From NCBI GenBank assembly GCA_038373865.1, contig JAXGGA010002393.1:1-64000 (forward strand): a DNA stretch of 64,000 bases, in the 5' to 3' direction. Source of the stretch: Uloborus plumipes. Its lineage: Eukaryota; Arthropoda; Arachnida; Araneae; Uloboridae. The position numbers and the translations under genes are program-made. This document shows, piece by piece, positions 37,201 through 51,100 of the stretch (the first letter of the stretch is position 1; each line of letters starts with the position of its first letter). Below the pieces are notes generated by a model. That model was given only the letters and a program-made list of their open reading frames with translations. It did no database searches and had not been told where the DNA came from.

Positions 37201-38956
37201 AAAGACGTCAAATAAAAACTAAGATTTATCATTGTGATGATCTTATATTTAGTAAATACTATTCCTAAAGTATAGTATCTAATTTACTAAATGTTAAAAT
37301 AAATAATAGTACCTAATTTACTAAACGTTAAAATAAATAATTCATACATAATAAATGGTATGTAATAAAATTTCAGTACCTGAATGGTTATGGAAAACAC
37401 TTCATTTAATCCAGATGCATTTTACAGTACTACATTTGATTATATTTCAGTTTTGAGCTTAGTATCTGATGTTTGATGCAATATGTAATTTTTTCAGTAA
37501 TTGAATCGGTGAGAGCAAAAACAACATCAGGCACAAAAATTCGAAAATTCGTTTTTTATGGAAACGAGCTGTGTGAGGCGAGATGTATGGTTGATATCAA
37601 AAATCACATTTGTCAGGGTCTTAATTTGAAAGATTAGGGGCCTGTTATTTGAATGTTGACCGTAGAAACAATGATAGAATTAAGACGTTTTTTCCCTCTC
37701 CTGAACAATTTGAAGTTCTTGACTGACGTTGTATTTGCACTCACCGATTCAATTACCACAATAATTACATACTGTTATTTATTATTCTAAAGGTCTTCAT
37801 TAAAATAACTGTATAATCTCAAGAAATGACACGTTTCGCGAAAGCATATCTTGTAAAAAACAAATTTTGTGAAACGTATGCAGAAACAATCTTGAGTGAA
37901 GATTGTAAAAAATTGCTGTATATTACACTTTTCTTTTCTTTTCGTTTTGTTTTTTTCTCTTCTTTTTTCCCAATGATGCATTTACTTAACATTGCATTTA
38001 CTCAAAAAAACGTATTTTATGTGACAAAAATATGTTGTTTATCGAATCGTACTATGATTTATGTACTTTGTAAATTTTGGATTTTGTACAGTTTTTGTGT
38101 TTTGTAGTCTTTTTATGTTGAATAGAGTTTAACACAATTATACAGTAAAATGATAATTATGTAGTTAATTAGCCAGAAAATACGTCAATAAACTACTGTA
38201 TTGAATTTACTTGCTTTCCTGTTTATATAATTAATCCTTTTATTCATAACAAGTCTTAAATCTAGAAGGACAAGGCGAAGAGAAGAAAAAATGACTGGTA
38301 TTTCTTTAAGATAAACGATGCATTAAAATTTACTTGTGTATTGTTGTCTCAGTCAGTCTCTATCTAAGCCTGAAAATAACTTTAAGATAGGCTGTTTCTC
38401 TGAAGTAAGGTTGTATTATCTTTTCTACAGTTTTATTCTCTGAAAGTTACCTAGTTACACATATACCAGTTTCGGCCATATTTGATTTAAGAGCATTCCT
38501 GGTAAATTAAGAATTGGGCAAGCTATTAATTTAAGCATTATATAAGTTTTCCTGGAAGATTCCTGAATTAATTTGCAGTCTTGACTGGCTTTTATTAGAA
38601 GAGTTTCTAAAAGTCTTTAGTCAGGAGGGTTAATGATTTTTATCAGAACTATTTCTTTTTTATTTTTTTCAATTATATTATCGCCAGAAATTAGCCACAG
38701 CAGCTGCACATTATTTTCCAGAAACGTTCATGGTCTTTCTTAAATCCTTCTTAAATTTCTATTAATTTCTTAATCCCTTAAGTGATTATATTTTTGACAC
38801 CAATTGCGAGAGCATCCGTTGTTGTATTAAATAAATGGGTTTTCAACAATGAAGTATAAAAAGAAAAACAGATAAAAAATAATTAAAAACTAAAAGTGGA
38901 CAAAAATAGATCTAAAAATTAGGATGATACAAAAACTGAAGTTCATTTCGAAGCTT
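34217..38956. other. Intergenic space between convergent MMP21-like and ferritin genes
   Basis: This holds the 3' flank of the MMP21-like gene (candidate AATAAA at 35345-35350, over 1 kb from the stop) and then AT-rich sequence. Simple tracts include poly-A at 35405-35420, poly-T at 36667-36685 and CT at about 37140-37158. I see no further gene, RNA or defined transposon. Confidence 0.5.
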
Positions 38957-38962
38957 TTTATT
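38957..38962 (-). promoter_or_regulatory. Candidate poly(A) signal of ferritin
   Basis: AATAAA on the minus strand, about 84 bases after the ferritin stop codon. It is the first such hexamer in the 3' flank. The region is A/T-rich and similar hexamers occur by chance, so this is a candidate only. Confidence 0.45.
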
Positions 38963-39045
38963 TTTTAATAAAAAAATAAATAAAAATACGACTTTTGTGT
39001 ACATATCATTTACATTGACAGCAGCTCTGGTGACATTGCGTAAGG

Positions 39046-39198
39046 CTATTCTTTAATGTCACGTAGAAGCTGTTGATCGTACAAGTACTCTCCTAACGAA
39101 GTGTCAGACATTGCTCCAAGAACGGACGAGTGGCGAATGAAACTGTCAATCGATTCCACTTGTTCTTCTAGAAATTCTCTCTCCAGATAGTCGGTCAG
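39046..39198 (-). CDS. Ferritin exon 5: helices D-E and stop
   Basis: The acceptor is aaatttcag. Residues 168-217 start LTDYLEREFLEEQVESIDSF, with Q180 of the ferroxidase centre. They end SLGEYLYDQQLLRDIKE and TAG at 39048-39046. The GEYLYD block is the standard end of the ferritin E helix. A 150-bp pogo-like MITE begins 53 bp into the preceding intron. Confidence 0.93.
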   Translation of the reverse strand: MTDYLEREFLEEQVESIDSFIRHSSVLGAMSDTSLGEYLYDQQLLRDIKE

Positions 39199-42100
39199 CT
39201 GAAATTTTTAACATAAAGTTTATTGTGAAAAGATTGCTTATTTTTAAATACAGTCGAACCTGGTTAAAACGAACTCCATGGGACCTATAAAATCAATTCG
39301 TCTTATCCGAAAAAAAAAACAATAGGACGGAAATAGGAAATGGATTTTGTTTCAACAGATTCTTCGTTTCAAGCGAGCTCGAATTAACGAGGTGCGAGTG
39401 TATTTGTTTTCAGGTACACGCGCGTTTTGGAAACAAGGTTATCAGAATCTTTAATAACACAGCATTAATATTTTAATAACAGTAAATACATAATGAAATA
39501 GCTAGAAACTTTAATGATTCACCTTAATGATATCATATTAATTGTAATTATTTTAGCTATTATTATAGCAATAATTAGTACATGAAAACTCAAAGTACAA
39601 AAACAGCAATAGAGATGTAGTGTCAACTATTATTTTTACACATTGATTGGATTTACGAGATGTTTTACATCAGAATAAACTCAATCATAACGATTAAAAT
39701 TCTCATAATAATAATTACTTTATTCTAGTTGTACGTTAGTTGTAATCATCATTTAAATCAGTTGTTGCACAACTGAATTTCTAGCATGTTTATTGTTAAA
39801 AGTTTAATTTAATCAGGATTAGAGAGGAAGTATTACAGAAATTTTGATTTAAGGAAAACTAGTTATTATTAAGTACACTTTCCAAATTATACTGTAAAAA
39901 AGATTCTGTACATCTAAACTATAAAAAAAAAAACTGCACTTTTACTAGAAAATCTTTAGAAAATTGGGGTTCTATAAACTCTTCTAGTAACGATTGCAGT
40001 GCCTTCTTAAGTAGCGTTACTATATAGAAGCTGTATCACTACAACGGTACCAAAGAAAGAGCTGTATCGTTACTATACTACACTCTAAAAAACTGCGGTA
40101 GTACTAGAAAACCTATAGGAAACTAGGCTTCCATAAACTTTTTCAGTAAAAATACAGCTATTTTTTAAGTAAAATTGGTAAAAATTACCAAAACTAACCT
40201 AAACCGCTACTAGAAAACACTATGAAGTCCTGTTTACTAGAAATTTTTTAGCAATACTGCAGTTTGTTTTTACATTATTTTTTTTCATTATCTTTACTTT
40301 TTTTCTTTTAAAGTATTTTAAAGTTTTTTTTTAAGTGTAAATGGCTAGCATAGACGCACTTTCGCTTATTTCAGTAAATCAAGACACCTTTACACACCGA
40401 TCTTTTTTTTTTTTTCATAAGAAGGAGAGAAATTGTCGATGATCCCGTTCAAAATTCACTCTTTTATTCCTTAAATATTAATTACAGCAGTTTTCTGTAT
40501 TAAACTTGAATTTTCCAGTAATCTGTCTGATCGCTACTTTAATTAGTGACTACTGTAATCTACCAAAATGCAGTGGTTCTTTTATGTCCAAACTCTAATT
40601 GAAAATTCAATCTTTTATACCCCAATAATAATCTATAGAGTTTTTTCCTGTTTTTAAAAAGCTTTCGGGTTTTGTTCTTCACAGAAATTTTAAGTAAAAT
40701 TCATAATATATTTAACAAGAAAGTAAGTTATAAAATGTATGCAAACAATAACGTACATGGTTGTCTTTACAATGTGTGTCTGCAACGTCATGAATATGAT
40801 TAAGCTGGTTGTACACGTCTTTCTCCAAGGCGATGGCTTCCTTTAATGCTTCTAGAGCATTAGCCCATGTTGTTTTATCAGGCATCTAAATTAAAGGGGG
40901 AAAATACATTACACTCACTGCACAACTTTTATTTTCCTGATCAGTTTATAATTCAACCGCGACGAGATGGCCGGTGTCAATCAAATGAGAAAACGAGTCC
41001 ATTCCTTAAAATAGGTAGAATTTCTACCCATTCAAATTCCCCCATCAATTGTGAATCCCATTCCTCAATTTTCATCTGCGTATCACCCCTTCCTAAAAAT
41101 GGACAATCCTGAAAAAAGGAGGAGTCATAGGCCATCTCTGCGAAGTTGAATTATAGTTTAATATCACAGTAAGAAAATTCCCTTAAAAAGGGAAAACAAG
41201 AGGATTATTGCAGATATAATTCAGAACCTATTCGTTACCCGGTGCACAGAGGGATAGTTCAGAGAAGGTATTCGTCAACTGCATGTTGCAATGTGAACGA
41301 GAATTATCGAAAATCCCCACCACCGATAATAATGCAAATCATTGTATTTCTTTTGTAATCAAGTGATAGTTACTGAAGACTTTTTCTTCCAAATTATTTG
41401 ATGCATACGTATAAAGTTAATGTATTGCAATCAATTCACCAAGGCTAATTCGATTAGTCATTGTTATTACACTAGAAGCCTTGATGATGTCCGGGATTTT
41501 ATTATTTCTGTAAAACATAATTTTTGGGTCAATATCATACATTGTTAAAAAAATTTAATATAGTAAGATAGTAAGAATAGAACGTAGTGTTTTATAAACG
41601 ATTATTGCTAGTCTTTCAGTGTTTAAAATCGGTAAATATAAAAGTAAATACTTGTCCTCTTTCTCTCATCTTAGCCTTCTATATGATTTACTGGATTGTT
41701 AAAGATAATATCCAGAATGATAATCCTGCGAGAAAATATACATAAAAAAGGCTAAAATAGAAAAATAATATGAATTATAATGCATGTTGCACAAATACGT
41801 ACATTCAGGAATTAATATATATACAACTTTTTTTTTTTTTTTTAGAAACCGTGCTTACTTTAATGACGAAAGACATTACGATTTGAAAAAGAAGAAGAAA
41901 AAATCAGTACTGCAGTAATGTCTCCGAATTGGCTGAATCGTTAAATTTGTCGAATAAGGAAAGTTTTGAGGAGGTCACAGTGACCTCCTTTGACCAGGGC
42001 CGCCGACAGACAAGAAGGGTCACGTGATTTTGGTCTAAAGCCCTCCCCCCCCCATAAAACAATAAAATTTTTACTGCTGCAATTTCCTGCCGGGCCGCGA

Positions 42101-45100
42101 CTTTCCAACTAGGCGGACATGGCTTCGAGCTTGCCTGTGACATACCCCTGGGTGTTCCTGAAGCCATTGTTTCAACATGAACATGAATAAAATGAGTAAT
42201 GTTAGTGAAACTGGGGGTGTTTAGTTTTAAATACTCGTACTATTGTGGAATTAGCAAATTTCGTGCTGCCATCTAGCTTTTAAAATAGAAGTAAAGTTTT
42301 ATGGCGGAATTATATATATTATCACGATCCAAGTTCGTCGTTTCAAAGTCTTGCAGGTTTCCCAAGTATTATTAAATCAAAAGTCAAAATTTGCTCAAAA
42401 TATCTTAACAAAATAAAGAACACTATATACTAGTAATTCAAAAAGTATCAATTTTAAATAAATGCACACTGATTATTGAATAATAATTTATATCTCAAAT
42501 TCAAAAAAGTAAAACTTACATGATTTTTTGACAGAAAAAATAAAAAGTGCTACAGTTTCCTTGCAAGATAAAAGGTAGCAATGACTTCCACAATGCACAT
42601 CAGCTAATAGAGGGCCTATTTTTCTAATCTCTTGGTATTTAAATCATAAAAAAAAAATTTCATTTCAGTCACTGTGCCCCTCTCTCCATCTTTGTTTACA
42701 CTGCTACGAGTAATCTTCTACTATTTCTTTCATTTTTCTTTTCCGTCTCATGTTCAACTTCTTGTATTTTGTATTACTTATGTCAAGCAAGTGCACTAAA
42801 TTATTCTAGTAATTACAAATTCAAAAAAGAAATTATGACAGAAAGTGCTTACTTACGTCAATATTAAACTGTGCCAGTTTGTTACCACGTAAGTTCAAAT
42901 AGTCAATCAACTTTTGAGCGTGATCTCTTTCTTCTTTTGAATTTTCTCGAAACATTCTGGCAAAACCCTTTCTAGCTACACTGTTCTGATCAAAATGGGC
43001 AGCCTAGAAAAGAAATAAATTGTCGTAAAGACTTTTCATCAGAAGAAAGTGTACAATGATTTGCAGTGCCGCAAAACCTAAACTGGATACGTCGATGAAA
43101 TTATTAGCAATTTGTATATTAAGACTCCTTCAATATTACCTGGTCATTTCTTTTTCATAATTTCATCATATCGATCTAATGGTAAGATTTTCATGATTTT
43201 ATGACAATAGAGATGGGGAGGAAAATTTAATTGTGAGAAAAGGCGATACCGATTGCAATCAGCTATAGCAGTGCAAAATGTTTGCACGCTTAGGGCCCTG
43301 CTCCACATTGACGTAAAGCAGAAAAATAAAGCAGAAACGTAAAATGGATTACATAGTGTTCCTATGGAAAGTACCCGGATTTTCGGCTTCTGCCTTCAGT
43401 CTCGGTCGCGTTTTACGCTGATGTGGAGCAGGGCCCTTACTTCTGACTGCTTACTGTATTTGGATCACTGAAACTTAAAGCGTTCTATAAATTACATAAA
43501 AGTTTGAACACCGTTTTTTACTTACATGCGAGAACTGCGTTGATTAAAGCAATTATTTTCAATACTTGCGATTCGTACTTCTATTCGATGTACGAAAAAT
43601 ATGTTGCATAGAGAAATAGTAAGTTATATCTCGGACGAAAGTGAATGTAGTTACAAAAGGAAAATGAAATTAAATTAAGAGTTGTTTTCTATTCCTAAAA
43701 CTTTTTATTTTCATGGCAGTAAATTGTTTAGAGTGAGCAACCAAAACGAGACAAGCATAACCAAAAGGCTTATCCTACAGGCCCTTTTATAACTCTCATA
43801 TATCCCTTTTGAAAACCAACAAATAGATCATTCTCTAAATTGATAATACATTATGCATTAATTTGCGGCAGTATAATTTCGAATAATCAATGCTGTACTG
43901 TATTTTGATTGTGAATATTTAGTACTCAATCTTTCGTTTTGCAAACATTATAGTCTAGTTTGCTCTAGAAATAATGGGAATAATTCTATCTACTGAGCAT
44001 CTATACCCCAAAATTGTGTTCTTGATTTTTAGCCCCAAATTTAGCCTTGATTAAGTTTTGCTCTCTGTCCTAGCAATCCCAGAGTTCTAATTGTTTACAT
44101 CAATGTTTACTGTTTCTGGTGATGCCTTGTGCAAAACTTACGTTGCAATTCTTCCAATACTTTTTGAACTTTGTCTGCTTCAGACTAAGTGCATTGCAAA
44201 AAATAAGCTGTTGTTTTTACAGTATAATACTGGCAGTAGAGGTTCCAGTTTAAAACTGTAAAAGCACAGTAATAAACTGTTAAACTAGCTATTTTACTGT
44301 TTAATACGGTAAAACTAGCAATTTTGGTTTATTACTGTAAAATTAATTGTATTTTACTGTAAAAATAACAGTATAATACTGGCAGCAGAGGATCCAGTTT
44401 GAAACTAAAATGCACTGTAATAAACTGCAACTAGCAATTTTACACTTTACTAATGATGTACACTAGCAATTTTAGTTTTCTACTGTAAAATTAGCAATCT
44501 TATAGTTTATTACAGTAAAATTACTATAAAATTAGCTGTATTACACTGTAAAACAACATCTATTTTTTACAATGTGAGATAACTCACAAATATAGTTCTA
44601 TTTAGTAATACATACATGGTTCAAATTTCAGTGAGATTAAAAAATTCTCCACTAATTAATTTCCAAGAGGCAAATAAGTTTCCGAAATAATGCCTGAATA
44701 CTTATTTATCTTTTTCTTTGTGTGTTCTCTCTTTTCCATTTCAGAATCTCATGTGCCATTTACCTCAATTCAAATTCATGACTAAATCTCAGTTACATTC
44801 ATATTCTCCCTATATCACAAACCACGGAATTAAATCATACGCACTACAATTTGCCCTCCCATCATCAAAATTTACCACTACAGATATTTTAGATAAAAGC
44901 TGATTTTGCAAACATAAAATCTTTCAGTATGCATTTTTCGTGTTTTTTGAAACAAAAATCATTTTAACCCAGAATCATTCGAGTATTCTGAAATAGATGG
45001 AGACGATATAATGTTTTTATATGCTCCACAGATAAAGAACAGCATTTTGCGAATCATCTAAATTCGTAAAATTGTTTGTGCTTCAAGAAAAGTGTTCGTG

Positions 45101-48100
45101 AAATTGGCCGACAATTTGAAATTTTATATTTTACACCCCACAAGTGTCATAAAAGTGCTAATAGCAATAAATGCTCGTATTTTTTGATGTTATAAAATTT
45201 CGATGTTCTAATTATGCCATAAAAACTCTACAGTTAGGAAACGTTTTTTTTTTTTTTTTCTTTCAACTTTTTAGTTCTAACAGTATTATACATTACACTG
45301 CAAAAAAAATCTGCTGTTTTTGGAGTATAATACTGACAACGGAGTTTCTAGAGTTTAAAACAGTAAAAGCACAGCAATAAACTATAAAACTAGCTAATTA
45401 TCAAATTATCACTGTAGAACTAGCAATTTTAGTTTATTACTGTAAAATTAGCAATTTTACCATAAAATTAGTTGTATTATACTGTAAAAACAACATTATA
45501 ATACTGACAGCAGAAGTTCCAGCTCAAAACTGTAAAATACACTGTAATAAACTGTTAAACTAGCTATTTTACTTTTTATTACTGTAAAACTAGCAATTTT
45601 AGTTTATTACTGTAAAATTAGCTGTGTTATACTGTAAAAACAATATCAATTTTTTAAAGTGTAGGTGACTAAAATGTTCGACAGAGCTTTGCATTTGGGA
45701 AAGGTTTTCTTTTTGAGCAATCACGAATTGCTTATTGCCCTCCCTTAACCTTGGTTGATGTTCTGTTATTTTTCTTGTTTTTGTGATGGGTTGCCACTTA
45801 AAAAATTACAGCCAAAATAAAAACATGAATTCATTTTTTTTTTAATCAATGCTGCAGACCAGTGGTTCTCAACGGGGGCGATACCGCCCCCCGGTGGGCG
45901 GTGGGAAGATGTTGAGGGGCGGTGAACATATTTTGGGCGGTAGGGGGGCGGTGGACAGATTTTGGGCGGTAAGGGGGCGGTGGGTATATTTTCAAATGTA
46001 CTTATGAGAACATGTTTTATGCCGGGGCGGCAGGAAACAGTCTCTTATATCCCCTAATTATAGCTTTAAAAAATATTTTCTGCAGATATCTCCCAAACCC
46101 AGATCTTTCTCCTAACGTCATGAGCGATAGCCTAAAATTTGTCAATAGCGCGAAATTTAAGAGCCACCTATCTTGACCGACTTTTTGGGTCGCTTGAGCT
46201 TCCCCCCTAACAAGGTAACAATCGCATTTTTCACGATGCAATGCGAAAAAAATTTCCGGAGAAAACTCCCAACCCTTGACCATTCCCTCTTCATCAATAA
46301 AACTAGCTTAAATTTTGTGTTTTTTATACTTGCATTTTGGAGAACGTTTGATGGAGCTCTAACTCCCTAACATTACTAAACTTAGCCTTTAAATAACTTC
46401 AATTATGAAAAATCTTTATAAGAGACCTCTTTCTCCCTAGTTAATGTTACCAAAAATTGTTTGAAATTACGTTAATTTTATATGTTTCACAGGGGGCAGA
46501 ATCTGAATTTAAGTGTCAACTACCACGAAACATAGAACTAATTAACCACATTTTTAAGACTTCATTTTCAAAACATTTTCGGGGGAGTTTCCCGATACTT
46601 TACCGCAGTCTTTACTCTGATGTCACCAAAGGCATACTTATAACTTTTATTATCTTATCTAACCTTCAAAGCCTTTTCAACCAATTAATCGAAAAGAATT
46701 TCTTTGAATAGAACTTATCTCTTTATTTTTAAATTCAACTTATACCAGTTTTTTTTTTTGAATTAAAACTTCGTTTATAATCTTTAAAGGTGACAGGTAC
46801 GGGCTATAGTTTCAAGTCCTTGTCCCTTCTGGGAAAAAATAGGAGGAACGACTGTTAGCCTTTCCGTAGTAAAATCCTATATCTGTACATAATAAATAGG
46901 GGATGCGTATTAGGGTGGGTCGAAAAAAGCTTTTTTTTTCTGATCAATTTCTAATAGCACGGAAAACTTGCCCATGGGCATCCTAATAACGGGAAAAATA
47001 ATAAAAAAAATAATTAATTACTTTTGTAATCGCGCAAGAGCTCTAAAGTTTAGAAAAAAAGAGAAAAATCTGTCATTTTTAAAGATGAATATTTTTTTCA
47101 AAAAATATTTTTTAAATTTCTAATAGTGCGGAAAACTTGCGCATCGGCATCCTAATAACGGGAAAAATAATTAAAAAAATAATTAATTACTTTTGTAATC
47201 GCGCAAGAGCTCTAAAGTTTAGAAAAAAAGAGAAAAATCTGTCATTTTTAAAGATGAATATTTTTTTCAAAAAATACATTTTTAAATTTCTAATAGCACG
47301 GAAAACTTGCTCATGGGCATCCTAATAACGGGAAAAATAATTAAAAAAATAATTAATTACTTTTGTAATCACGCAAGAGCTCTAAAGTTTAGAAAAAAAG
47401 AGAAAAATCTGTCATTTTTAAAGATGAATATTTTTTTAAAAATACTTTTTAAAATTTTAATAGTGCGGAAAACTTGCGCATGGACATCCTAATAACGGGA
47501 AAAACGTTGGATAGAAAAGAGACAGTTAAACTGGCTAAAAGAGAAGAAAAAAGAGAAAAACTTTCTATGCATGAATGTATTACCATCACAATAAATAAAA
47601 CTGACCTCAGTAAAGATTAGAAATATCTTTTAGACATTGTTCAAGCAGTCAGCACAGGAAGCTGTGATCCAGAATTAGCAGCTAAAAATCCTGGACCCCT
47701 CAGACATTCCAGATGGTTAACTTGTGCAAACCGGGTGTTAAGACTTTATGTTTCCCAAATAAGTCCGACAAGCGAAATGAAGACCCTTGCAAATTATATT
47801 GTAAAGACCTACGCTCCTGTTTGGTTCAATATTAAAGTGCACAACACTGTGAAAGATGGTCCGAAGCAAGTATTAAAGATCATTCAAATAACCAGACATT
47901 TTCCGGACAACATTAAAAAAAAATCGATCCAGTCATTCAGAGAAACTCTTTCTTCTGGCATCTAGATATTCTCATGCTGGCGATGAAAATGGAAACGTTA
48001 TGGACAGCACGTTAGAGAGTTAGGCTACAGGAAGATACTGAAAGCCAGAAATGAGCCGCCAGTAGTGGGCCACATTAGAGATTTCAAGCTTTCTTCAATT

Positions 48101-51100
48101 AACTTTGAAGACACTGACTATCCTGAACTAATTGATTGGACAAATTGTAAGCTGACACCTCCACCCCTTCTGTCAAATATGTCTACAGAAAATATTTCAA
48201 CCCTATTGAAAGAAAAAACCCTTCCAGAATTTGATTACTTGAAATTTCCCTGACACACTCAGTCAGTGGAGAGGTGTGTAAAACTAGTTGCAAAGGCTGT
48301 TGCTAAAGTTTGCGGGAATGAAAACCGAGAGGGTTTTATCAAGACAACCTTAAAATAAAGATCTTTAATGCAAAAATTTGATTCGAAGTCAGAATTCAAA
48401 GGGTGTATGTAAGCACACCCAAAATGGTTGGTTGATTGGGTAGGATGTGGGTGGGACTTGATTTAGTATTATTTTAGAATCTGTAAAAAACATGCTAAAA
48501 TGTGCAATAAGATGCGATATGTGATTTTTTTCAAAAAAAAAAAAAAAGATTTTTAGGGTTTTTGTGCAAATTCAAACGAACGGCAATGTACCCCAAGTTT
48601 TTTTAAACCAATTTCGAACTACAAAAGTAGTTTTTATACTATTAAATATATAAAACTATTTTTTTAAATAATTATATATTTTTAAAAATTACAGATTTCT
48701 CTCTTTTTTTTCGAAATTTTAGACTTTCTGCGTGGTTTCAAAAATAATTACTTATTTTTTAAATTATTTTTGCTGTTATTAGGAAGCCCTGGCACAAGTT
48801 TTCCGCACTATTAGAAATAAAAAAAAATTTTTTTTGAAAAAAAAATTCATCTCTAAAAATTACAGATTTTTCTCTTTTTTTCTAAACTTTAGAGCTCTTG
48901 TACTTTTACAAAAGTAACTAAATATTATTTTCATTATTTTTCCCGTTATTATAATACCCATTCGCAAGTTTTCCGCACTATTAGAAATTAAAAAAAATAT
49001 TTTTTGAAAAAAATATTCATTTTTAAAAATGACAGAAATTTCTCTTTTTTTCTAAACTTTAGAGCTCTTGCGCGATTACAAAAGTAATTAATTATTTTTT
49101 TTATTATTTTTCCCGTTATTAGGATGCCCATGGGCAAGTTTTCCGTGCTATTAGAAATTGATCAGAAAAAAAAAGCTTTTTTCGACCCACCCTAATGCGT
49201 ATTGCATAGTTGCAAGTAAATAAGAGAAAGACTGTTTCGGATCGGACTGTTCAGGAACTATTTGAACGTAATGTATTTTTCAAAATATATTGGTTTTCAA
49301 ACAAAATGTTGAAAAAACGATGCATTTTTATTTCAAAACGTGTTGTTTTTTTTTACCTAAAAAATGGTTCACTCATTTAATGGACTCATTCTATGCACTT
49401 GGTTTTTACTGAGACAGCTTTTTAGAGGGGGAAAATGCCCACTTTTTCTAAAAATTATCTTAAAGAAAAAGAAAAAAAAAAAAAAGCATAAGTTTTTAAC
49501 TTTATAGTCATTTTTCAACTATCTGTTTGGGCAAAATTATAGGATTAAACCTGTCAAGAAAACGACCCCCCCCCCCCCCCCCGTCTTCCACTTTTACGTC
49601 CGTCCGCAAAGGGGGCGCTGAAAAAATTTTCAACCCTCCAGGGGGGCGGTGGCTGTAAAAAGGTTGAGAACCACTGCTGCAGACTATAAATATTATTCGG
49701 TTCTTACAGTTTTTAAAATATAAAAAAATAGTATAATATTTAAAAATAATAAAAATTATGGAAAAGTATACTGGAATTTGTATTGAATTGCAAATTTTAC
49801 AAAAAAAAAAAAAAAAAGTGAAAATCTGGCTGCATTTTTTGATTACAAAAACGCTTAATTTGTCAGAAACGAATTTAAGTTGTTTCTTTTTTTTTTGAAA
49901 TTTATTTTATTATTATGATTATTATAATTTCCTCTTTTTAGCCTACTTTCCCGTTAAAAATAAAAGAAAGACGAAAAAAGTATTAAAATTGGCCTAATGC
50001 ATCTAAAAAATATCGCCAAGTCCAAAAAATATCGCCAAGTTAAAAAAAATATCGCCAAGTTAAAAAAAATATCGCCAAGTTCAAAAAATATCGCCAAGTT
50101 AAAAAAATAAAAAGGTAAAATGAATATCGAAAAATTAAAAATTTGAAAGTAGGGTATTGAGATGGGGAATTTGTGCGTCGGTCGGTCTGTCTGTCCCCCC
50201 CCCCCCCTAATAACTTTTGAATGAACATTCCGATTTGAACAAACTTTTTTTTGTTGGATAGATCTCGGCGATTACAACTCATTCCCATACTTGATTTTTC
50301 GATTTGAACAATTTTGGTTCAACATTGAACCGTTCAAGCAACCTTTCCCCCCCCCCCTATTAACTTTTGAATGAACATTCCGATTTGAACAAACTTTTTT
50401 TTGTTGGAAAGATTTCGGCGAGTACAACTCATTCCCATATTTGATTTTTCGATTTGAACAATTTTTGGTTCAACTTTGAACCGTTCAAACAACCTGTCCC
50501 GCGATGCTAACTTTTGAGTGAACAGTCCGATTTCAACAAACTTTTTTTTTTTCGAAAGATCTTATCAAGGATACTTCATTCCCGTATTTACATTTCCGAT
50601 TTGAACAATTTTTCGTTAAACATTGAACCGCTCAAGCAAGCTGTCACCCCTAATAATTTTTGAGTGAACAGTCCGATTTAAATAAACTTTTTTTTTGTTC
50701 GAAGGATCTCAGCAAGGATACTTCATTACAGTATTTAAATTTTCAATTTGAACATTTTTTCGTTCAACATTGAACCGTTCAAGCAACCTTTCCCCACCTA
50801 ATAACTTCTGAGTGAACCATCCGAATGGAATAAACTTTTTTTTGTTTGAAAGATCTCGGAGAGGTTCATTCCCTTATTTCGCTTTTTGGTTTGAACCGTT
50901 TTTCGTTCAATATTGAACCGTTCAGAAAAAAATTTAACATTAGCGCCTACGGGGAATTTAAGTTCAATGTTGATCCTGGAACTTAAAGTCGGATTTCCTT
51001 CAAACTAACTTTGTAAAAAAATGGTTTTGATAAATAATGTTTGTAAAGTACTTTTCTGAATAATCTTCTGTGAGGACTCTGATTTCGACTCCGACTCCAC

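Larger units (their letters stand above)
45860..49676. mobile_element. CAGTGGTTCTCAAC hAT-like element, copy 2, split by another transposon
   Basis: The ends are CAGTGGTTCTCAAC and GTTGAGAACCACTG, with perfect 8-bp duplication CTGCAGAC (45852-45859 and 49677-49684). It is inverted relative to 12441-14287 and matches it, including the GGGCGGT array at 45876-45980. A 2284-bp transposon at 46911-49194 interrupts it. It lies in ferritin intron 2. Confidence 0.92.

Noticed and set aside
41904..42167. 87-codon minus-strand frame in a ferritin intron
   Set aside because: It holds a CAGGGCCGCCGACAG-type sequence like one end of a hAT element, but there is no opposite end or domain. It was not strong enough to list as an element.
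47137..47492. Two similar open frames starting GILITGKIIKKIINYFCN
   Set aside because: They are translations of the 170-bp subterminal repeats of the nested transposon, which explains their likeness. They are not genes.
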